Below, piece by piece: positions 41,215 to 50,455 of a stretch of 64,000 nucleotides of DNA. Each line of letters begins with the position of its first letter. The first letter of the stretch is position 1. The stretch is from assembly GCA_050302475.1 (NCBI GenBank), contig JBNLBF010000014.1:1-64000 (forward strand), given 5' to 3'. A model generated the notes under the pieces. The model worked only from the letters and a program-made list of their open reading frames with translations, was not told where the DNA came from and did no database searches. Position numbers and translations under genes: made by a program. The DNA is from NORP23 sp050302475 (lineage in GTDB: Bacteria; Pseudomonadota; Alphaproteobacteria; Rhodobacterales; Rhodobacteraceae).

Positions 41215-42512
41215 AGCTTCCGTATCCGCACCTTCGCCAGCCGGTTGCGTTCGCGTTCCAGCACTTCGAACCTGTAGCCGTGGAAGCTGAACAGCTGCCC
41301 TGCGTTCGGTATCATTTGCGCTTCGTGGATAATCAGCCCGGCAACGGTGTTGGCTTCCTCGTCCGGAAGGGACCAATCACAGGATCGGTTCACATCTCGG
41401 ATCGTTGTCGCGCCGTCAACCACCACAGAGCCATCCTTGTTCCGTGTGATCTCGTCGTCTGTGACGTCATGCTCGTCCGATATCTCGCCGACGATTTCTT
41501 CCAGGATATCCTCCAGCGTGATCAGTCCTTGGAGCGAGCCATATTCGTCAACCACCAGCGCAAAATGGGATTTGCGGCGTAGAAACTGGCGCATCTGATC
41601 GTCGAGCGAGGTGGTTTCGGGAACAAAATAAGGTTCCATCGCGACATCCATCACGTTGAAATCCTTTAATGTGCCGCCTTCCTCCCGCAAGATCGCGTTG
41701 ACGCGGCGCAACAGGTCCTTGGAATGGATCACACCAACGATATTTTCCGCCTGATCCTTGAACACCGGGATACGGGTATAGGGGGAGGCGATACATTGCG
41801 CGATCACCTCGTCAGGGCGCGCATCTGCATCCACCATCTCGATATTTGAACGGTGGAGCATGATTTCCTCCACCTCACGTTCCTTCAGGTCCAGCGCCCC
41901 CAGCAACCGATCGCGGTCATCCTTCATCACCGCCCCTTCGGAATGGTGCAGGGCTATCGCTTCGGCGATTTCCTGATGGGCCAGAACGTTGGTATTGGGA
42001 TCGGTCCGCACACCCAAAAGGCGCAGCAAGCCGCGCACCAGCAGCCGCACGACACTAACAACAGGCGAGAGAATCCAGACCACGAAACTGATCGGGCCGG
42101 ACACTTTCGTCGCAGCCTTCTCCGCGTTGGTGATCGCATAGGTTTTTGGCATCACCTCGGCGAAGATTAGTACCAGCGTGGTCATCACAAGTGTCGCCAG
42201 CGCCACCCCGGAGGACCCGAACAGCACCGTCAGCAGGCTTGTTGCCAGCGAGGTTGCCAGAATATTCACAAGGTTATTGCCCAAAAGCACAGCGCCGATC
42301 AGGCGTTCATTATCCTCGGTCAGCTTCAACGCCCGCTTTGCGCCATTCGATCCACTTTCCGCGATACCGTGCAGCTTGGCGCGGCTTGCTGCCGTCAGGG
42401 CCGTTTCGGAGCCCGAGAAAAACGCTGATAGTAGCAGCAGCCCGATAATCGCGCCGACTGACCCCCAAAACGCCCAATCCCAACTCACGATTTCGCCAGT
42501 TGCCCCGTCCAT
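41211..42512 (-). CDS. CNNM/CorC-HlyC-type membrane protein
   Basis: A 433-residue protein with a DUF21/CNNM membrane domain (about 15-185, four helices), two CBS domains (about 200-325, including YTRIPVFKDQAENIVGVIHS and FALVVDEYGSLQGLITLEDI) and a C-terminal CorC/HlyC domain (about 340-430). The family is linked to magnesium or cobalt efflux. The start at 42512 has AAGGAG upstream; an in-frame TTG 24 bases earlier is less likely. Confidence 0.92.
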   Translation of the reverse strand: MDGATGEIVSWDWAFWGSVGAIIGLLLLSAFFSGSETALTAASRAKLHGIAESGSNGAKRALKLTEDNERLIGAVLLGNNLVNILATSLATSLLTVLFGSSGVALATLVMTTLVLIFAEVMPKTYAITNAEKAATKVSGPISFVVWILSPVVSVVRLLVRGLLRLLGVRTDPNTNVLAHQEIAEAIALHHSEGAVMKDDRDRLLGALDLKEREVEEIMLHRSNIEMVDADARPDEVIAQCIASPYTRIPVFKDQAENIVGVIHSKDLLRRVNAILREEGGTLKDFNVMDVAMEPYFVPETTSLDDQMRQFLRRKSHFALVVDEYGSLQGLITLEDILEEIVGEISDEHDVTDDEITRNKDGSVVVDGATTIRDVNRSCDWSLPDEEANTVAGLIIHEAQMIPNAGQLFSFHGYRFEVLERERNRLAKVRIRKL

Positions 42513-42590
42513 TAAGATATGCTCCTTGCAATGCAATGATCTGAGCTTCAGTTATGGGGGTTCAACGAGGTTACTGCAAGCGGGGCAGGG

Positions 42591-43388
42591 ATGAAGCATC
42601 GGGATTTAGGAACGCTTTCAGGGCCGGTTCTTGTCTTTGGCGGTCCGTATTCAAATTTCCAGGCGCTACAGGCATTGGCGGATCGGGCTATCGCGCTGGG
42701 CATTTCGGCCAAAAACATCGTTTGCACGGGTGATGTTGTTGCTTATTGCGCTGACGCTGAACCTGCTGCCCGGTTCGTGGCGGAGCAGGACTATGCGACA
42801 ATCGCCGGTAACTGCGAAAAACAGCTGGCCGAAGGCGCGGATGATTGCGGTTGTGGGTTCGAGGAAGGGTCAGAATGTTCGTTGCTGTCACGGGGCTGGT
42901 ATCCCTACGCCCTGTCAAAGGTCAGTGCGAAAAGCACACGCTGGATGGGAAACCTGCCGGACATCATCAGTTTTATCCATAACGGGCAGCGTTACGCGGT
43001 GATCCACGGCGGGGTCACCGACATTAGCCGGTTCATCTGGTCCGTATCGGCAGAGGATGTTTTCACGAAAGAAATCAAAGCCATCGAAGCCGCGATAGGT
43101 CCTGTGGATGCGATTATCGCCGGGCATTCCGGGATTCCGTTCATTCGTCCCATTGTCGGCAAGCATTGGATCAATGCCGGGGCGATTGGCATGCCGCCTC
43201 ATAATGGCGCTCCCTCAACACGTTTTGTCCTGATCGAAGAGCAACCGGAAATCCATCACCTGACCTACGACTGGCAGTCGGCCCAAACGGCTATGCGCGC
43301 AGCGGGACTGACCCAAGGTTATGATTCAGCGCTGGAAACCGGCTATTGGCCATCCGAGGACGTGCTGCCGACAGAGCTCCGCCGTTAG
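42591..43388 (+). CDS. Metallophosphoesterase-family protein
   Basis: A 265-residue calcineurin-like phosphoesterase. The first metal motif is replaced by VLVFGGPYSNFQAL (13-26), while CTGDVVAYCAD (45-55), IAGNCEKQL (71-79), AVIHGG and AGHSGIPFIRP are visible. The usual GDxHG is absent, so the metal site is not standard; such a variant is common in this family branch. A cysteine-rich stretch DDCGCGFEEGSEC (about 84-96) is also notable. Substrate unknown. The end overlaps xerD by 4 bases. Confidence 0.83.
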   Translation: MKHRDLGTLSGPVLVFGGPYSNFQALQALADRAIALGISAKNIVCTGDVVAYCADAEPAARFVAEQDYATIAGNCEKQLAEGADDCGCGFEEGSECSLLSRGWYPYALSKVSAKSTRWMGNLPDIISFIHNGQRYAVIHGGVTDISRFIWSVSAEDVFTKEIKAIEAAIGPVDAIIAGHSGIPFIRPIVGKHWINAGAIGMPPHNGAPSTRFVLIEEQPEIHHLTYDWQSAQTAMRAAGLTQGYDSALETGYWPSEDVLPTELRR

Positions 43389-44287
43389 TGCGCCAGCGGA
43401 TGGTGTTCGAACACCAACTCTTTCAGCCGTTCTTCCAGAACATGGGTGTAAATCTCGGTGGTGGCCACGTCTGCATGCCCCAACAACGCCTGGATGGAGC
43501 GTAAATCCGCCCCATGCGCCAGCAGATGCGTGGCGAATGCGTGGCGTAAAACATGAGGCGATATCCCTTTCGGGTCCAGCCCGGCGGCCACCGCCAATTC
43601 CTTCACCAGCAGGAAGAACGCTTCGCGCGTCAGATGCCCCTTCTTCCCGCGGGAGGGAAACAGGAAGGGTGACTTCGCCGTCGCCTCCACACCATCGCGC
43701 ACCGCCAACCAGTCCGCCAGCGCGTCGCGCGCGTCACCCGACAGCGGCACCATCCGTTCCTTGCCGCCTTTGCCGCGCACCAAGATCATTCGGGGATCGC
43801 CCCTGGTCGCCACAACGGGCAAGCCAACCAGTTCCGACACGCGCAACCCGGTCGCGTATAACAACTCCATCAGGCAGGTGTTCCGCACCCGATCAGCGTC
43901 CGTCTTCCCGATACGCCGCGCGGCATCCAGCAACGCATCCACATCATCTTCGGACAAGGTTTTCGGTAAGGATCGCCGTTTTTTCGGCCCCGAAATCAAC
44001 CCCGCCGGATCATCCTGTCGCCAGCCTTCCAGAAAGGCAAAGCGGTAAAGCTGCCGGATCGCTGACAGCCGTCTTGCCCGGGTGGATTCTGCCAACCCGG
44101 CGGCCTCCAGCTCAATCAGATAAGCTTCGATATCCCCGCGCGTTGCCGCCTCAGTCGCCACGCTGCGCCGCATTAGAAATCCAAGGAAATCCTGCAAATC
44201 CCGCGCGTATGCTTGCAAAGTATTGGCCGCGGCGTCCTGCTCAGCCTGCATGGCCTCAAGGAATACCGGCAACCATGGGTGAGTCAT
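43385..44287 (-). CDS. xerD: Tyrosine recombinase XerD
   Basis: A 300-residue site-specific recombinase. N-terminal SAM-like core-binding domain at about 1-95, then the catalytic domain with active residues in ATGLRVSELVGL (Arg), HVLRHAFATHLLAHG (His-x-x-Arg) and LGHADVATTEIYTHV (His, Tyr). With XerC it resolves chromosome dimers at dif. The gene neighbourhood xerD-unknown-aroK-aroB supports XerD rather than an integrase of a mobile element. Starts one base over the unknown gene's stop. Confidence 0.93.
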   Translation of the reverse strand: MTHPWLPVFLEAMQAEQDAAANTLQAYARDLQDFLGFLMRRSVATEAATRGDIEAYLIELEAAGLAESTRARRLSAIRQLYRFAFLEGWRQDDPAGLISGPKKRRSLPKTLSEDDVDALLDAARRIGKTDADRVRNTCLMELLYATGLRVSELVGLPVVATRGDPRMILVRGKGGKERMVPLSGDARDALADWLAVRDGVEATAKSPFLFPSRGKKGHLTREAFFLLVKELAVAAGLDPKGISPHVLRHAFATHLLAHGADLRSIQALLGHADVATTEIYTHVLEERLKELVFEHHPLAH

Positions 44288-45843
44288 CAGACGGCCTCGT
44301 CTGGCAGCAGCAATATCTGCACCGCAATCCGACGCGCTGCGCTTTCCTGTCCGGCGGCCCGCAGGACAAATAACCCGATGCGGAAATGTTCCGGGTCAGC
44401 ATCAGCTCCCTCCACGATCTGGCGCAGCGCTCCTAATATCGCAAGGCCCTGATTGCCTCCCTCCAGCATTTTCAGCAGATCACGCGCGGGCAGACTGGTC
44501 GGCGGGTCCTGCGACAAACCTTCGATTACCGCACGCACCACCAGATCGTCGGATGTGAAATCCTCGAGCGATTCCCGCGCAACGATTTCATGCGCAATCA
44601 GTTGCCGTTCCGAAGCCACGGCATTTTCATTCCAGCCATAGGCGGCAATATCTGCAAGATGCAGCAAGTCCCAGATTGTTCCGGCGGTTTCGAAATAGGC
44701 ATCCGAATATTTCAGCGCGCTCAGCCGTTCGGCATATTCTTCGGCAAAGGGGACAGTCAGTCCGACCTTGCTCATTTCACTGGCAGCGAAGGCGATCGCA
44801 TCCGCGATCAGCGTGTCCTCACCTTTCTCAAGCGCCGCATCCAATTGTTGGATCGCGGCGGCCCTTTCCCACACCCCGCCTGAAGCTGCGGGTGTTCCGG
44901 TCCGATAGGCGTTGAACAAAAGGCTGCCGGGCAGGGATCCTGCGCGGACCAGCCGCTCGGATGCCTCGATCCGCGCACGAAGCGGGGAGCGAAGACCAAT
45001 GTCACGATAGAGATACGGCAATGGCAACAGGCCGTTGGGGCGCGGCATCAACACAGCTTCGCGCAGGACAAAATCCATCGTCAGCAGCGGTTCCGGTGGG
45101 TCCGGGTCCGATTCCCCTTCGAACAGTTCCGGATCAAGATATCGGATCAGCATTTCCTCGCGAGCAGGTCCAATCGCCCCGATACTGGCCGCCAAGGAAA
45201 CGGTCATCGCGGCGGCGTTCCAGTCGCCGGAGCGGGCCAGACAATAGGTCCGTGTCGACAGATCATTTGATAAGGCAGGTTGTCGGGCCAACAATTCGCA
45301 TATGTCTGCGGTGCGATCCGTCAGGATGGCCACGCGAAAGGATTGTTCGAATAATGCTGGTGTAAAGGATTGAATTTGAAGGTAAATTGCTTCTGCCGCA
45401 TCCAGGGCACCCATTTCGTAAAGTTTCGCCATCCGGGCTTGCAACACCTGTCCTTGCGCCGTTACATCAAACGGGGGATTAGCCTGTGCCAGCAGGATAC
45501 GGCGAAACACATTCTGGGCTTCGGGATATCCGCCTTGTGGAAAGCTCCGGATGGTTTGTGCGATGTCGCGCGTTGCGGCCCCACCCCACAGGTTGGCGGC
45601 AAATCCGGTGACGGTCGGCGACAACAACCCAACGGAATCCGGAGAAGTACTGCTTAGGCCTTCGGTGATGAAAACTTCCTGGATCGGCTCAGGGATAATT
45701 GGTGCGGCGCTGGGGGGTGGTGTGGTTTCAGGCGGGTTAGACAGGCTGTCGGTCAGCCAGTCAATGGCGCTTAGCGGAGTTTGTGCCGCCGCAGCAAAAC
45801 TCCAAAAAAAACCAATAAAAACAATGGCAAACCGCCTGACCAT
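44287..45843 (-). CDS. Secreted/membrane-linked protein of unknown function
   Basis: A 518-residue protein with an N-terminal signal sequence (FAIVFIGFFWSFAAAAQ, cleavage about 21). The rest has a proline-rich segment and then mostly helical sequence without membrane spans, like a repeat-type helical scaffold. No domain recognised. It lies between xerD (overlap 1 base) and a micro-membrane protein gene (3-base gap) and is divergent from aroK. A role in envelope or periplasm is inferred from the signal peptide only. Confidence 0.78.
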   Translation of the reverse strand: MVRRFAIVFIGFFWSFAAAAQTPLSAIDWLTDSLSNPPETTPPPSAAPIIPEPIQEVFITEGLSSTSPDSVGLLSPTVTGFAANLWGGAATRDIAQTIRSFPQGGYPEAQNVFRRILLAQANPPFDVTAQGQVLQARMAKLYEMGALDAAEAIYLQIQSFTPALFEQSFRVAILTDRTADICELLARQPALSNDLSTRTYCLARSGDWNAAAMTVSLAASIGAIGPAREEMLIRYLDPELFEGESDPDPPEPLLTMDFVLREAVLMPRPNGLLPLPYLYRDIGLRSPLRARIEASERLVRAGSLPGSLLFNAYRTGTPAASGGVWERAAAIQQLDAALEKGEDTLIADAIAFAASEMSKVGLTVPFAEEYAERLSALKYSDAYFETAGTIWDLLHLADIAAYGWNENAVASERQLIAHEIVARESLEDFTSDDLVVRAVIEGLSQDPPTSLPARDLLKMLEGGNQGLAILGALRQIVEGADADPEHFRIGLFVLRAAGQESAARRIAVQILLLPDEAV

Positions 45844-45846
45844 GAC

Positions 45847-45981
45847 CTAATCCAGATTTGGTTCTATGGGGTATGTTACCTCAGTTGTTGGCGCGGGTAA
45901 CTCAAAAAATAGTGCGTACCCAACCAACCCGACGCCGCAGATCAGTGCCAGCCAGAACAGCAATTTGATCAACCGAAACAT
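45847..45981 (-). CDS. Small single-span membrane protein, unknown
   Basis: A 44-residue protein (MFRLIKLLFWLALIC start) with one hydrophobic span at about 5-30, then a short outside tail ending PIEPNLD. The ATG at 45981 is chosen for AAGGAG 9 bases upstream; an in-frame start 78 bases earlier lies beyond the spacer and is unlikely. It precedes the 518-residue unknown by 3 bases, so the two probably work together. Confidence 0.65.
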   Translation of the reverse strand: MFRLIKLLFWLALICGVGLVGYALFFELPAPTTEVTYPIEPNLD

Positions 45982-46044
45982 GTTCACCTGCTCCTTGGGG
46001 TGAAAACCCTCTTTTATCTCTCGCGCGGGGAAACTAACCTGTTG

Positions 46045-46650
46045 ATGGAAAATCATCAATCATCTTCGGGGAAATGCCGGGTGAGCGACAGTGGCAGGAA
46101 ATATATTTTGACCAGAAGCGTGGTTCTGGTCGGACTGATGGGGGCGGGCAAATCGACCGTCGGTCGCCGTCTGGCCGAGGCTATTGGCGTGCCCTTTATC
46201 GATTCCGACACTGAAATCGAAACGGCTGCAGGTATGACCATCCCCGAGATTTTTGAAAGCTTCGGCGAGCAGTATTTCCGCGACGGCGAAAACCGCGTGA
46301 TCGCCCGATTGTTGGATTCCGAACCGGGTATTTTGGCGACCGGGGGCGGCGCGTTTATGTCCGAAGACAACCGAAATCAAATCGCGGAGAACGGCGTATC
46401 CGTCTGGATCAACGCGGATCTGGATACATTGTGGGAACGGGTTCAGGGTAAGCCCGGGCGCCCGTTATTGCAGCGCGATGATGCACGTGAAGTGTTGTCG
46501 GCGCTGGTCAATGAACGCTATCCGACCTATGCCCTCGCCGATATAGAGGTTCAAAGCTTTCGCGGCCAACCGCATGAAAAGGTTGTAAAATCTATTGTCA
46601 CCGCGCTATTGGACCACGGTGTCCTGAAACCGAAAGATGCAGTTGCATGA
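46045..46650 (+). CDS. aroK: Shikimate kinase AroK
   Basis: A 201-residue kinase of the shikimate pathway (shikimate to shikimate-3-phosphate). P-loop LVGLMGAGKSTVGR (about 29-42), shikimate-site segments IDSDTEIE and LATGGGAF. The N-terminus before the P-loop is longer than usual (28 residues), so the start is uncertain: ATG 46045, or GTG 46081 with GGGGAAA upstream. It overlaps aroB by 4 bases (ATGA). Confidence 0.92.
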   Translation: MENHQSSSGKCRVSDSGRKYILTRSVVLVGLMGAGKSTVGRRLAEAIGVPFIDSDTEIETAAGMTIPEIFESFGEQYFRDGENRVIARLLDSEPGILATGGGAFMSEDNRNQIAENGVSVWINADLDTLWERVQGKPGRPLLQRDDAREVLSALVNERYPTYALADIEVQSFRGQPHEKVVKSIVTALLDHGVLKPKDAVA

Positions 46651-47762
46651 GTGTTGAGACCCTGAATGTGGACCTCCCCGGTCGTCGCTATGATATAATG
46701 ATCGGTCCAGGCCTGTTGGCCGATGCCGGCGCTCATGTTGCGCCGTTCCTGAATCGCAAGCGCGTCGCCATTATTACGGATGAAACCGTGGCCGGGTTGC
46801 ATTTGGAATCGTTGAAGGCGGGATTTGCGTCCGAAGGGATAGAAGCTGCGGCACTTGCTTTATCGGCGGGCGAGAAAACCAAAAGCTACAAAGGTTTGGA
46901 GCAAGCCGTTGAATGGCTGATCAGCCAGCGGGTGGAGCGGGACGATGTCGTCGTCGCCTTCGGAGGCGGGGTAATCGGGGACCTTGCCGGGTTCGCGGCA
47001 TCAGTTCTGCGCCGGGGTGTGGATTTTGTGCAAATCCCGACGACCTTGCTGGCACAGGTCGACAGCTCGGTTGGTGGAAAGACCGGCATAAACTCGCCAC
47101 AGGGGAAGAACCTCGTTGGTGCATTTCATCAGCCAAAACTGGTGTTGGCGGATACGGATGTACTGAACACATTGACCCGGCGCGAATTCACGGCGGGTTA
47201 TGGCGAGGTGGTGAAATACGGCTTGCTTGGAGATGCAAAATTTTTCGACTGGTTGGAGGGCGCTGCGCCCGCGATGGCCGATGGGGATCAGGACGCGCGC
47301 ATCCGTGCCGTGCGTCGCAGTTGCGAGATGAAGGCAGAGATTGTCGCCCGTGACGAAAAGGAACATGGCGACCGGGCGTTACTGAATCTGGGTCACACGT
47401 TCGGTCACGCGCTGGAGGCCGCCACCGGCTATTCGGATCGACTGCTGCATGGGGAAGGGGTGGCGATTGGCTGCGCACTGGCCTTCGAACTCAGCCAGCG
47501 CCTGAACACGTGTTCGCAAGAGGCCCCGAGCCGCGTTCGTGCGCACCTCTCTACGATGGGCATGAAAAAGGACCTCTCGGATATCCCAGGTGATTTGCCG
47601 GACGCGGACGGTCTGATTGCCCTGATGGGGCAGGACAAAAAGGTCCGCGACGGTCAGATTACTTTTATCCTAGCCCGCGCCATTGGCGAGGCGTTTGTGT
47701 CGCGTGATGTCGATATGGCGGTTGTGAAAACTGTGTTGGAGGATGCCCTGAAGGGCCGCTAA
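46647..47762 (+). CDS. aroB: 3-dehydroquinate synthase AroB
   Basis: A 371-residue NAD- and zinc-dependent cyclase, second step of the shikimate pathway. AFGGGVIGDLAGFAAS, QVDSSVGGKTGINSPQGKN, and the metal-binding NLGHTFGHALEA are all present. Full length. Coupled to aroK by an ATGA overlap, the usual alphaproteobacterial arrangement. It converges on a membrane protein gene with a 4-base overlap. Confidence 0.97.
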   Translation: MSVETLNVDLPGRRYDIMIGPGLLADAGAHVAPFLNRKRVAIITDETVAGLHLESLKAGFASEGIEAAALALSAGEKTKSYKGLEQAVEWLISQRVERDDVVVAFGGGVIGDLAGFAASVLRRGVDFVQIPTTLLAQVDSSVGGKTGINSPQGKNLVGAFHQPKLVLADTDVLNTLTRREFTAGYGEVVKYGLLGDAKFFDWLEGAAPAMADGDQDARIRAVRRSCEMKAEIVARDEKEHGDRALLNLGHTFGHALEAATGYSDRLLHGEGVAIGCALAFELSQRLNTCSQEAPSRVRAHLSTMGMKKDLSDIPGDLPDADGLIALMGQDKKVRDGQITFILARAIGEAFVSRDVDMAVVKTVLEDALKGR

Positions 47763-48397
47763 TCCCGCCGATCCCGCGCCAGCGCACCCAGCAATGCGAT
47801 ATTCATCAGGATGAAACATCCCAGCAGACTCAGCCAGATCAGCATCAACTTGTCTTGCGGAGCTGTTAGGCCCGGATAGATGCCGATCACCGAAACGATC
47901 AACGCCTGCAACCAAAGGGCAGCGCCGATCAGTGCCGCCGGCCAACTGAGCACGGCAAGCAAACGTCCCAGCGCACCATCCAGTTTTGGTCCAACCCAGT
48001 CGAGCGGTTTCTCAACCCGCGTCAGATATCCCCAAGCCACCAAATAAAACGGCACATACCCCAATCCGCCGCCGGTCAGGGTTTGGGCAATGAACAAACT
48101 CAGGAATATCCAAGCAGCACGGGCGAGGCTCAAACCGAATAAACACTGCGCGATGATCAGCACCCCAAAACCAACGGTGAAAACACCGCTGAGCAGAAAG
48201 GTCGGCAGTATCGAGATCCCCGGATCATCCCCTTCCGGCCAGAACCGTTGCTCAGGACCAATCGAGTCGACGAATAGTCCGGGTTTCGGGGCGGGGGCCT
48301 GCAAAATCTCGAATACGCCATGGGTTATCCCGGCGACGGCGAAAACGATGCCGAATATTGCGACAATAATTTGCGTTCTATTATAATTTCTAAACAT
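47759..48397 (-). CDS. Polytopic membrane protein of unknown function
   Basis: A 212-residue protein with about six hydrophobic segments (8-28, 60-80, 85-105, 110-130, 150-170 and 185-205). No family motif recognised. The N-terminus YNRTQIIVAIFGIVFAVAGI is a membrane anchor and is followed by a proline-rich loop. It is alone on the minus strand between aroB and a radical SAM gene, the latter 58 bases upstream. Confidence 0.7.
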   Translation of the reverse strand: MFRNYNRTQIIVAIFGIVFAVAGITHGVFEILQAPAPKPGLFVDSIGPEQRFWPEGDDPGISILPTFLLSGVFTVGFGVLIIAQCLFGLSLARAAWIFLSLFIAQTLTGGGLGYVPFYLVAWGYLTRVEKPLDWVGPKLDGALGRLLAVLSWPAALIGAALWLQALIVSVIGIYPGLTAPQDKLMLIWLSLLGCFILMNIALLGALARDRRD

Positions 48398-48455
48398 TAG
48401 TTGATCGGAACATAAACGTTCTGATCACACATTGATTAGGATCAAAATCTGGAAT

Positions 48456-49403
48456 TCAGGCGCTACAGCTCGCTCCGCCCAGCACGCAGAATTTTGCGCA
48501 ATGGGGATGGTTCAGCTTAACCGGACGCTCTGCATCCGCCAGTGTTTCGCCCAGTTCAAACTCAGGATCATAGGCCAGCAGCGTGCAGGCCAGCACCGCA
48601 GGTCGCTCCGCCCCCTTGCGCTTCACCACCATTCGCGAGGAGGAGCACATCACCGTTTTGGGATCCACGTTCAGAATGCCCCAGCAGGCGGTCGTGATCT
48701 CCGGCACCTCGATATTTTCGTCCATTTCCGGGAACAGCACGGTTGCCATCGGATCATTCGCATCAATCGCAAACCCCTCGCGGGCATACAGGTCCGCATA
48801 TCCCGCACGGCTTTCAGCCTCGGTCTCGCTCCACATCGTCCGGCCCGCTACGGTCATGGTCAGCCCCTCATCGCGCAGCCAGCGCATGCCTTCCAGCGTC
48901 TTGTCATAAGACCCGGCACCGCGCTCTTCCTCGTGAAACCGCGGGTCGAAATGATCGAGCGATATGCGCAAGGTGAGTTTACCCGGATAGGCCGCGTTCA
49001 GCCGCGCCAGACCGCGCTGCATCGTTGGGCGCATCATCGGGCGCATGGCGTTGGTCAGGACCAGCACCTCGTAGCCCCGCGCCAGCGAAGCCTCGATCAT
49101 CGCAATAATCTCGCGATTCATGAACGGTTCGCCGCCGGTGAATCCGATCTCCGAGACACCCCATTTGCGCTGTTCCAGCTGGTCCAGATAATCCTCGACC
49201 TCGGCCGCCGTGATATATACCAGCCGATCATTTTCCGGGCTGCTTTCGATATAGCAATTCACACAGGTGATGTTGCACAACGTGCCGGTATTGAACCACA
49301 GCGTTTTGGGGTTTGTCAGCGCCACCTCAGCCCGCTGTTCGCCCTTGGCGGTGATTTCCGGGTTTTGGAACTTGCCGAAATTTGGCGGGGTCTGATCGTT
49401 CAT
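48456..49403 (-). CDS. Radical SAM enzyme with C-terminal cysteine cluster
   Basis: A 315-residue radical SAM protein. The [4Fe-4S] motif is Cys43-x3-Cys47-x2-Cys50 (CNITCVNC), with GFTGGEP further on. Six more cysteines (240, 253, 273, 302, 306, 313) lie in the last 75 residues in a pattern like an auxiliary iron-sulfur cluster region (SPASM/twitch-like). The spacing of C302-x3-C306-x6-C313 ends almost at the C-terminus. Product unknown; peptide modification or arsenic/sugar chemistry are both possible. Divergent from a 280-residue unknown protein. Confidence 0.85.
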   Translation of the reverse strand: MNDQTPPNFGKFQNPEITAKGEQRAEVALTNPKTLWFNTGTLCNITCVNCYIESSPENDRLVYITAAEVEDYLDQLEQRKWGVSEIGFTGGEPFMNREIIAMIEASLARGYEVLVLTNAMRPMMRPTMQRGLARLNAAYPGKLTLRISLDHFDPRFHEEERGAGSYDKTLEGMRWLRDEGLTMTVAGRTMWSETEAESRAGYADLYAREGFAIDANDPMATVLFPEMDENIEVPEITTACWGILNVDPKTVMCSSSRMVVKRKGAERPAVLACTLLAYDPEFELGETLADAERPVKLNHPHCAKFCVLGGASCSA

Positions 49404-49554
49404 GCACCTGTCCTTATGACTTGGCGACAAGGTGCGGGTTTACCTTGCAACGGTCAAGGCGCATTCCCTGACGATCAGCCACAAATGTGTGAATACCCAC
49501 AGAATTCCTGAAACATTCCCGCGATACAGACCTGACATAACAGAGGGACTAAAT

Positions 49555-50397
49555 ATGCCTATTACCAATCTCGAATTCGTCACCACGCATACCTACGCTT
49601 ATCCGCCGCACGAACCCCGCGACCCGCTGGGCCAAACCGCGATGACGGTCTGCAAGCGAATGGGCGATCCCACGCTTGCCTTCCTGACCCAAACCACAGA
49701 CGAGGATGAGGTCGTTTACCTGTCCCTTGGCGAGGATCGGGAAGTGTATCGTCACGATACGCCTGTCGGTTGGGATGTGATCAGCGGTATGGGCTTCAAC
49801 CCGATCACCCGTAAAATCTGGTGCGGAAGCGTCACCACCAACGAACATCAGGTTGTGTCGTTTGACCCCGATACAGGATTGGAAGTGGTCAATCAGGACC
49901 TGAGCGCCGACGATGCCCTACTGCTTGGTGGGGAGGGGTTTGGCACGAATGGCTTTATTTATACCCGCGCTAGTGGCGTGACGGTGGAGTTGCGCTCGAT
50001 GAACGGCACCTTGCTCGGCTCTCGTGATTTCAGCGACACTATCACCGGGATCAGCTGGTCGCCGTGGAGCTGGCTGGCGATCAAGAAAAACGAACATAAG
50101 CTGATGGTTATCAACCTGTTTGGCGATGTTGTGGCGGAATGTGAGGGTGTCGGCTCCGCCCCGGCTGTGATCCCGTTTGCGGGGAGCGAGGGGATGCAGG
50201 CCGTTGCCTATAACTACGTCACAGACGAGTCCCAGTCGCCGCAAGTCTGGCTGCCGGGGGGTATCCTTGGCGATCCAGGCACGATCCATCATCCTGACAC
50301 GCCATGGGATCCCGAGCCGTGGATCATGCGCCACCGGATTTACGTTGCCAACAACACGGACCGCACAATCTATGCCGGGTATTTCACCGAAGCATAA
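49555..50397 (+). CDS. Uncharacterised protein, possible beta-propeller-like
   Basis: A 280-residue soluble protein starting MPITNLEFVTTHTYAYPP, without signal peptide. Repeated strand-like segments, each with hydrophobic/aromatic alternation (EVVYLSLGEDREVYRHDTPV, ISWSPWSWLAIKKNEHKLMV, QVVSFDPDTGLEVV), suggest a beta-propeller-like fold, but no repeat motif is certain. The ATG at 49555 has AGAGGG upstream; a longer frame upstream is not protein-like. It is divergent from the radical SAM gene with a 151-base spacer and may be linked to it. Confidence 0.7.
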   Translation: MPITNLEFVTTHTYAYPPHEPRDPLGQTAMTVCKRMGDPTLAFLTQTTDEDEVVYLSLGEDREVYRHDTPVGWDVISGMGFNPITRKIWCGSVTTNEHQVVSFDPDTGLEVVNQDLSADDALLLGGEGFGTNGFIYTRASGVTVELRSMNGTLLGSRDFSDTITGISWSPWSWLAIKKNEHKLMVINLFGDVVAECEGVGSAPAVIPFAGSEGMQAVAYNYVTDESQSPQVWLPGGILGDPGTIHHPDTPWDPEPWIMRHRIYVANNTDRTIYAGYFTEA

Positions 50398-50455
50398 TAC
50401 TCTTGATCAAACCCTCCGCCGATGAAACACTCAGCGGACAAACATGGGGGATAGT

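Noticed and set aside
43385..44287. Tyrosine recombinase as a sign of an integrated element
   Set aside because: Its motifs, length and neighbours (aroK-aroB side) fit the housekeeping XerD. No att repeats or phage genes are near, and the nearest tRNA is over 8 kb away.
43321..44373. 350-codon open frame on the plus strand
   Set aside because: Antisense to xerD. Pro/Arg/Ser-rich composition typical of a shadow frame in GC-rich DNA.
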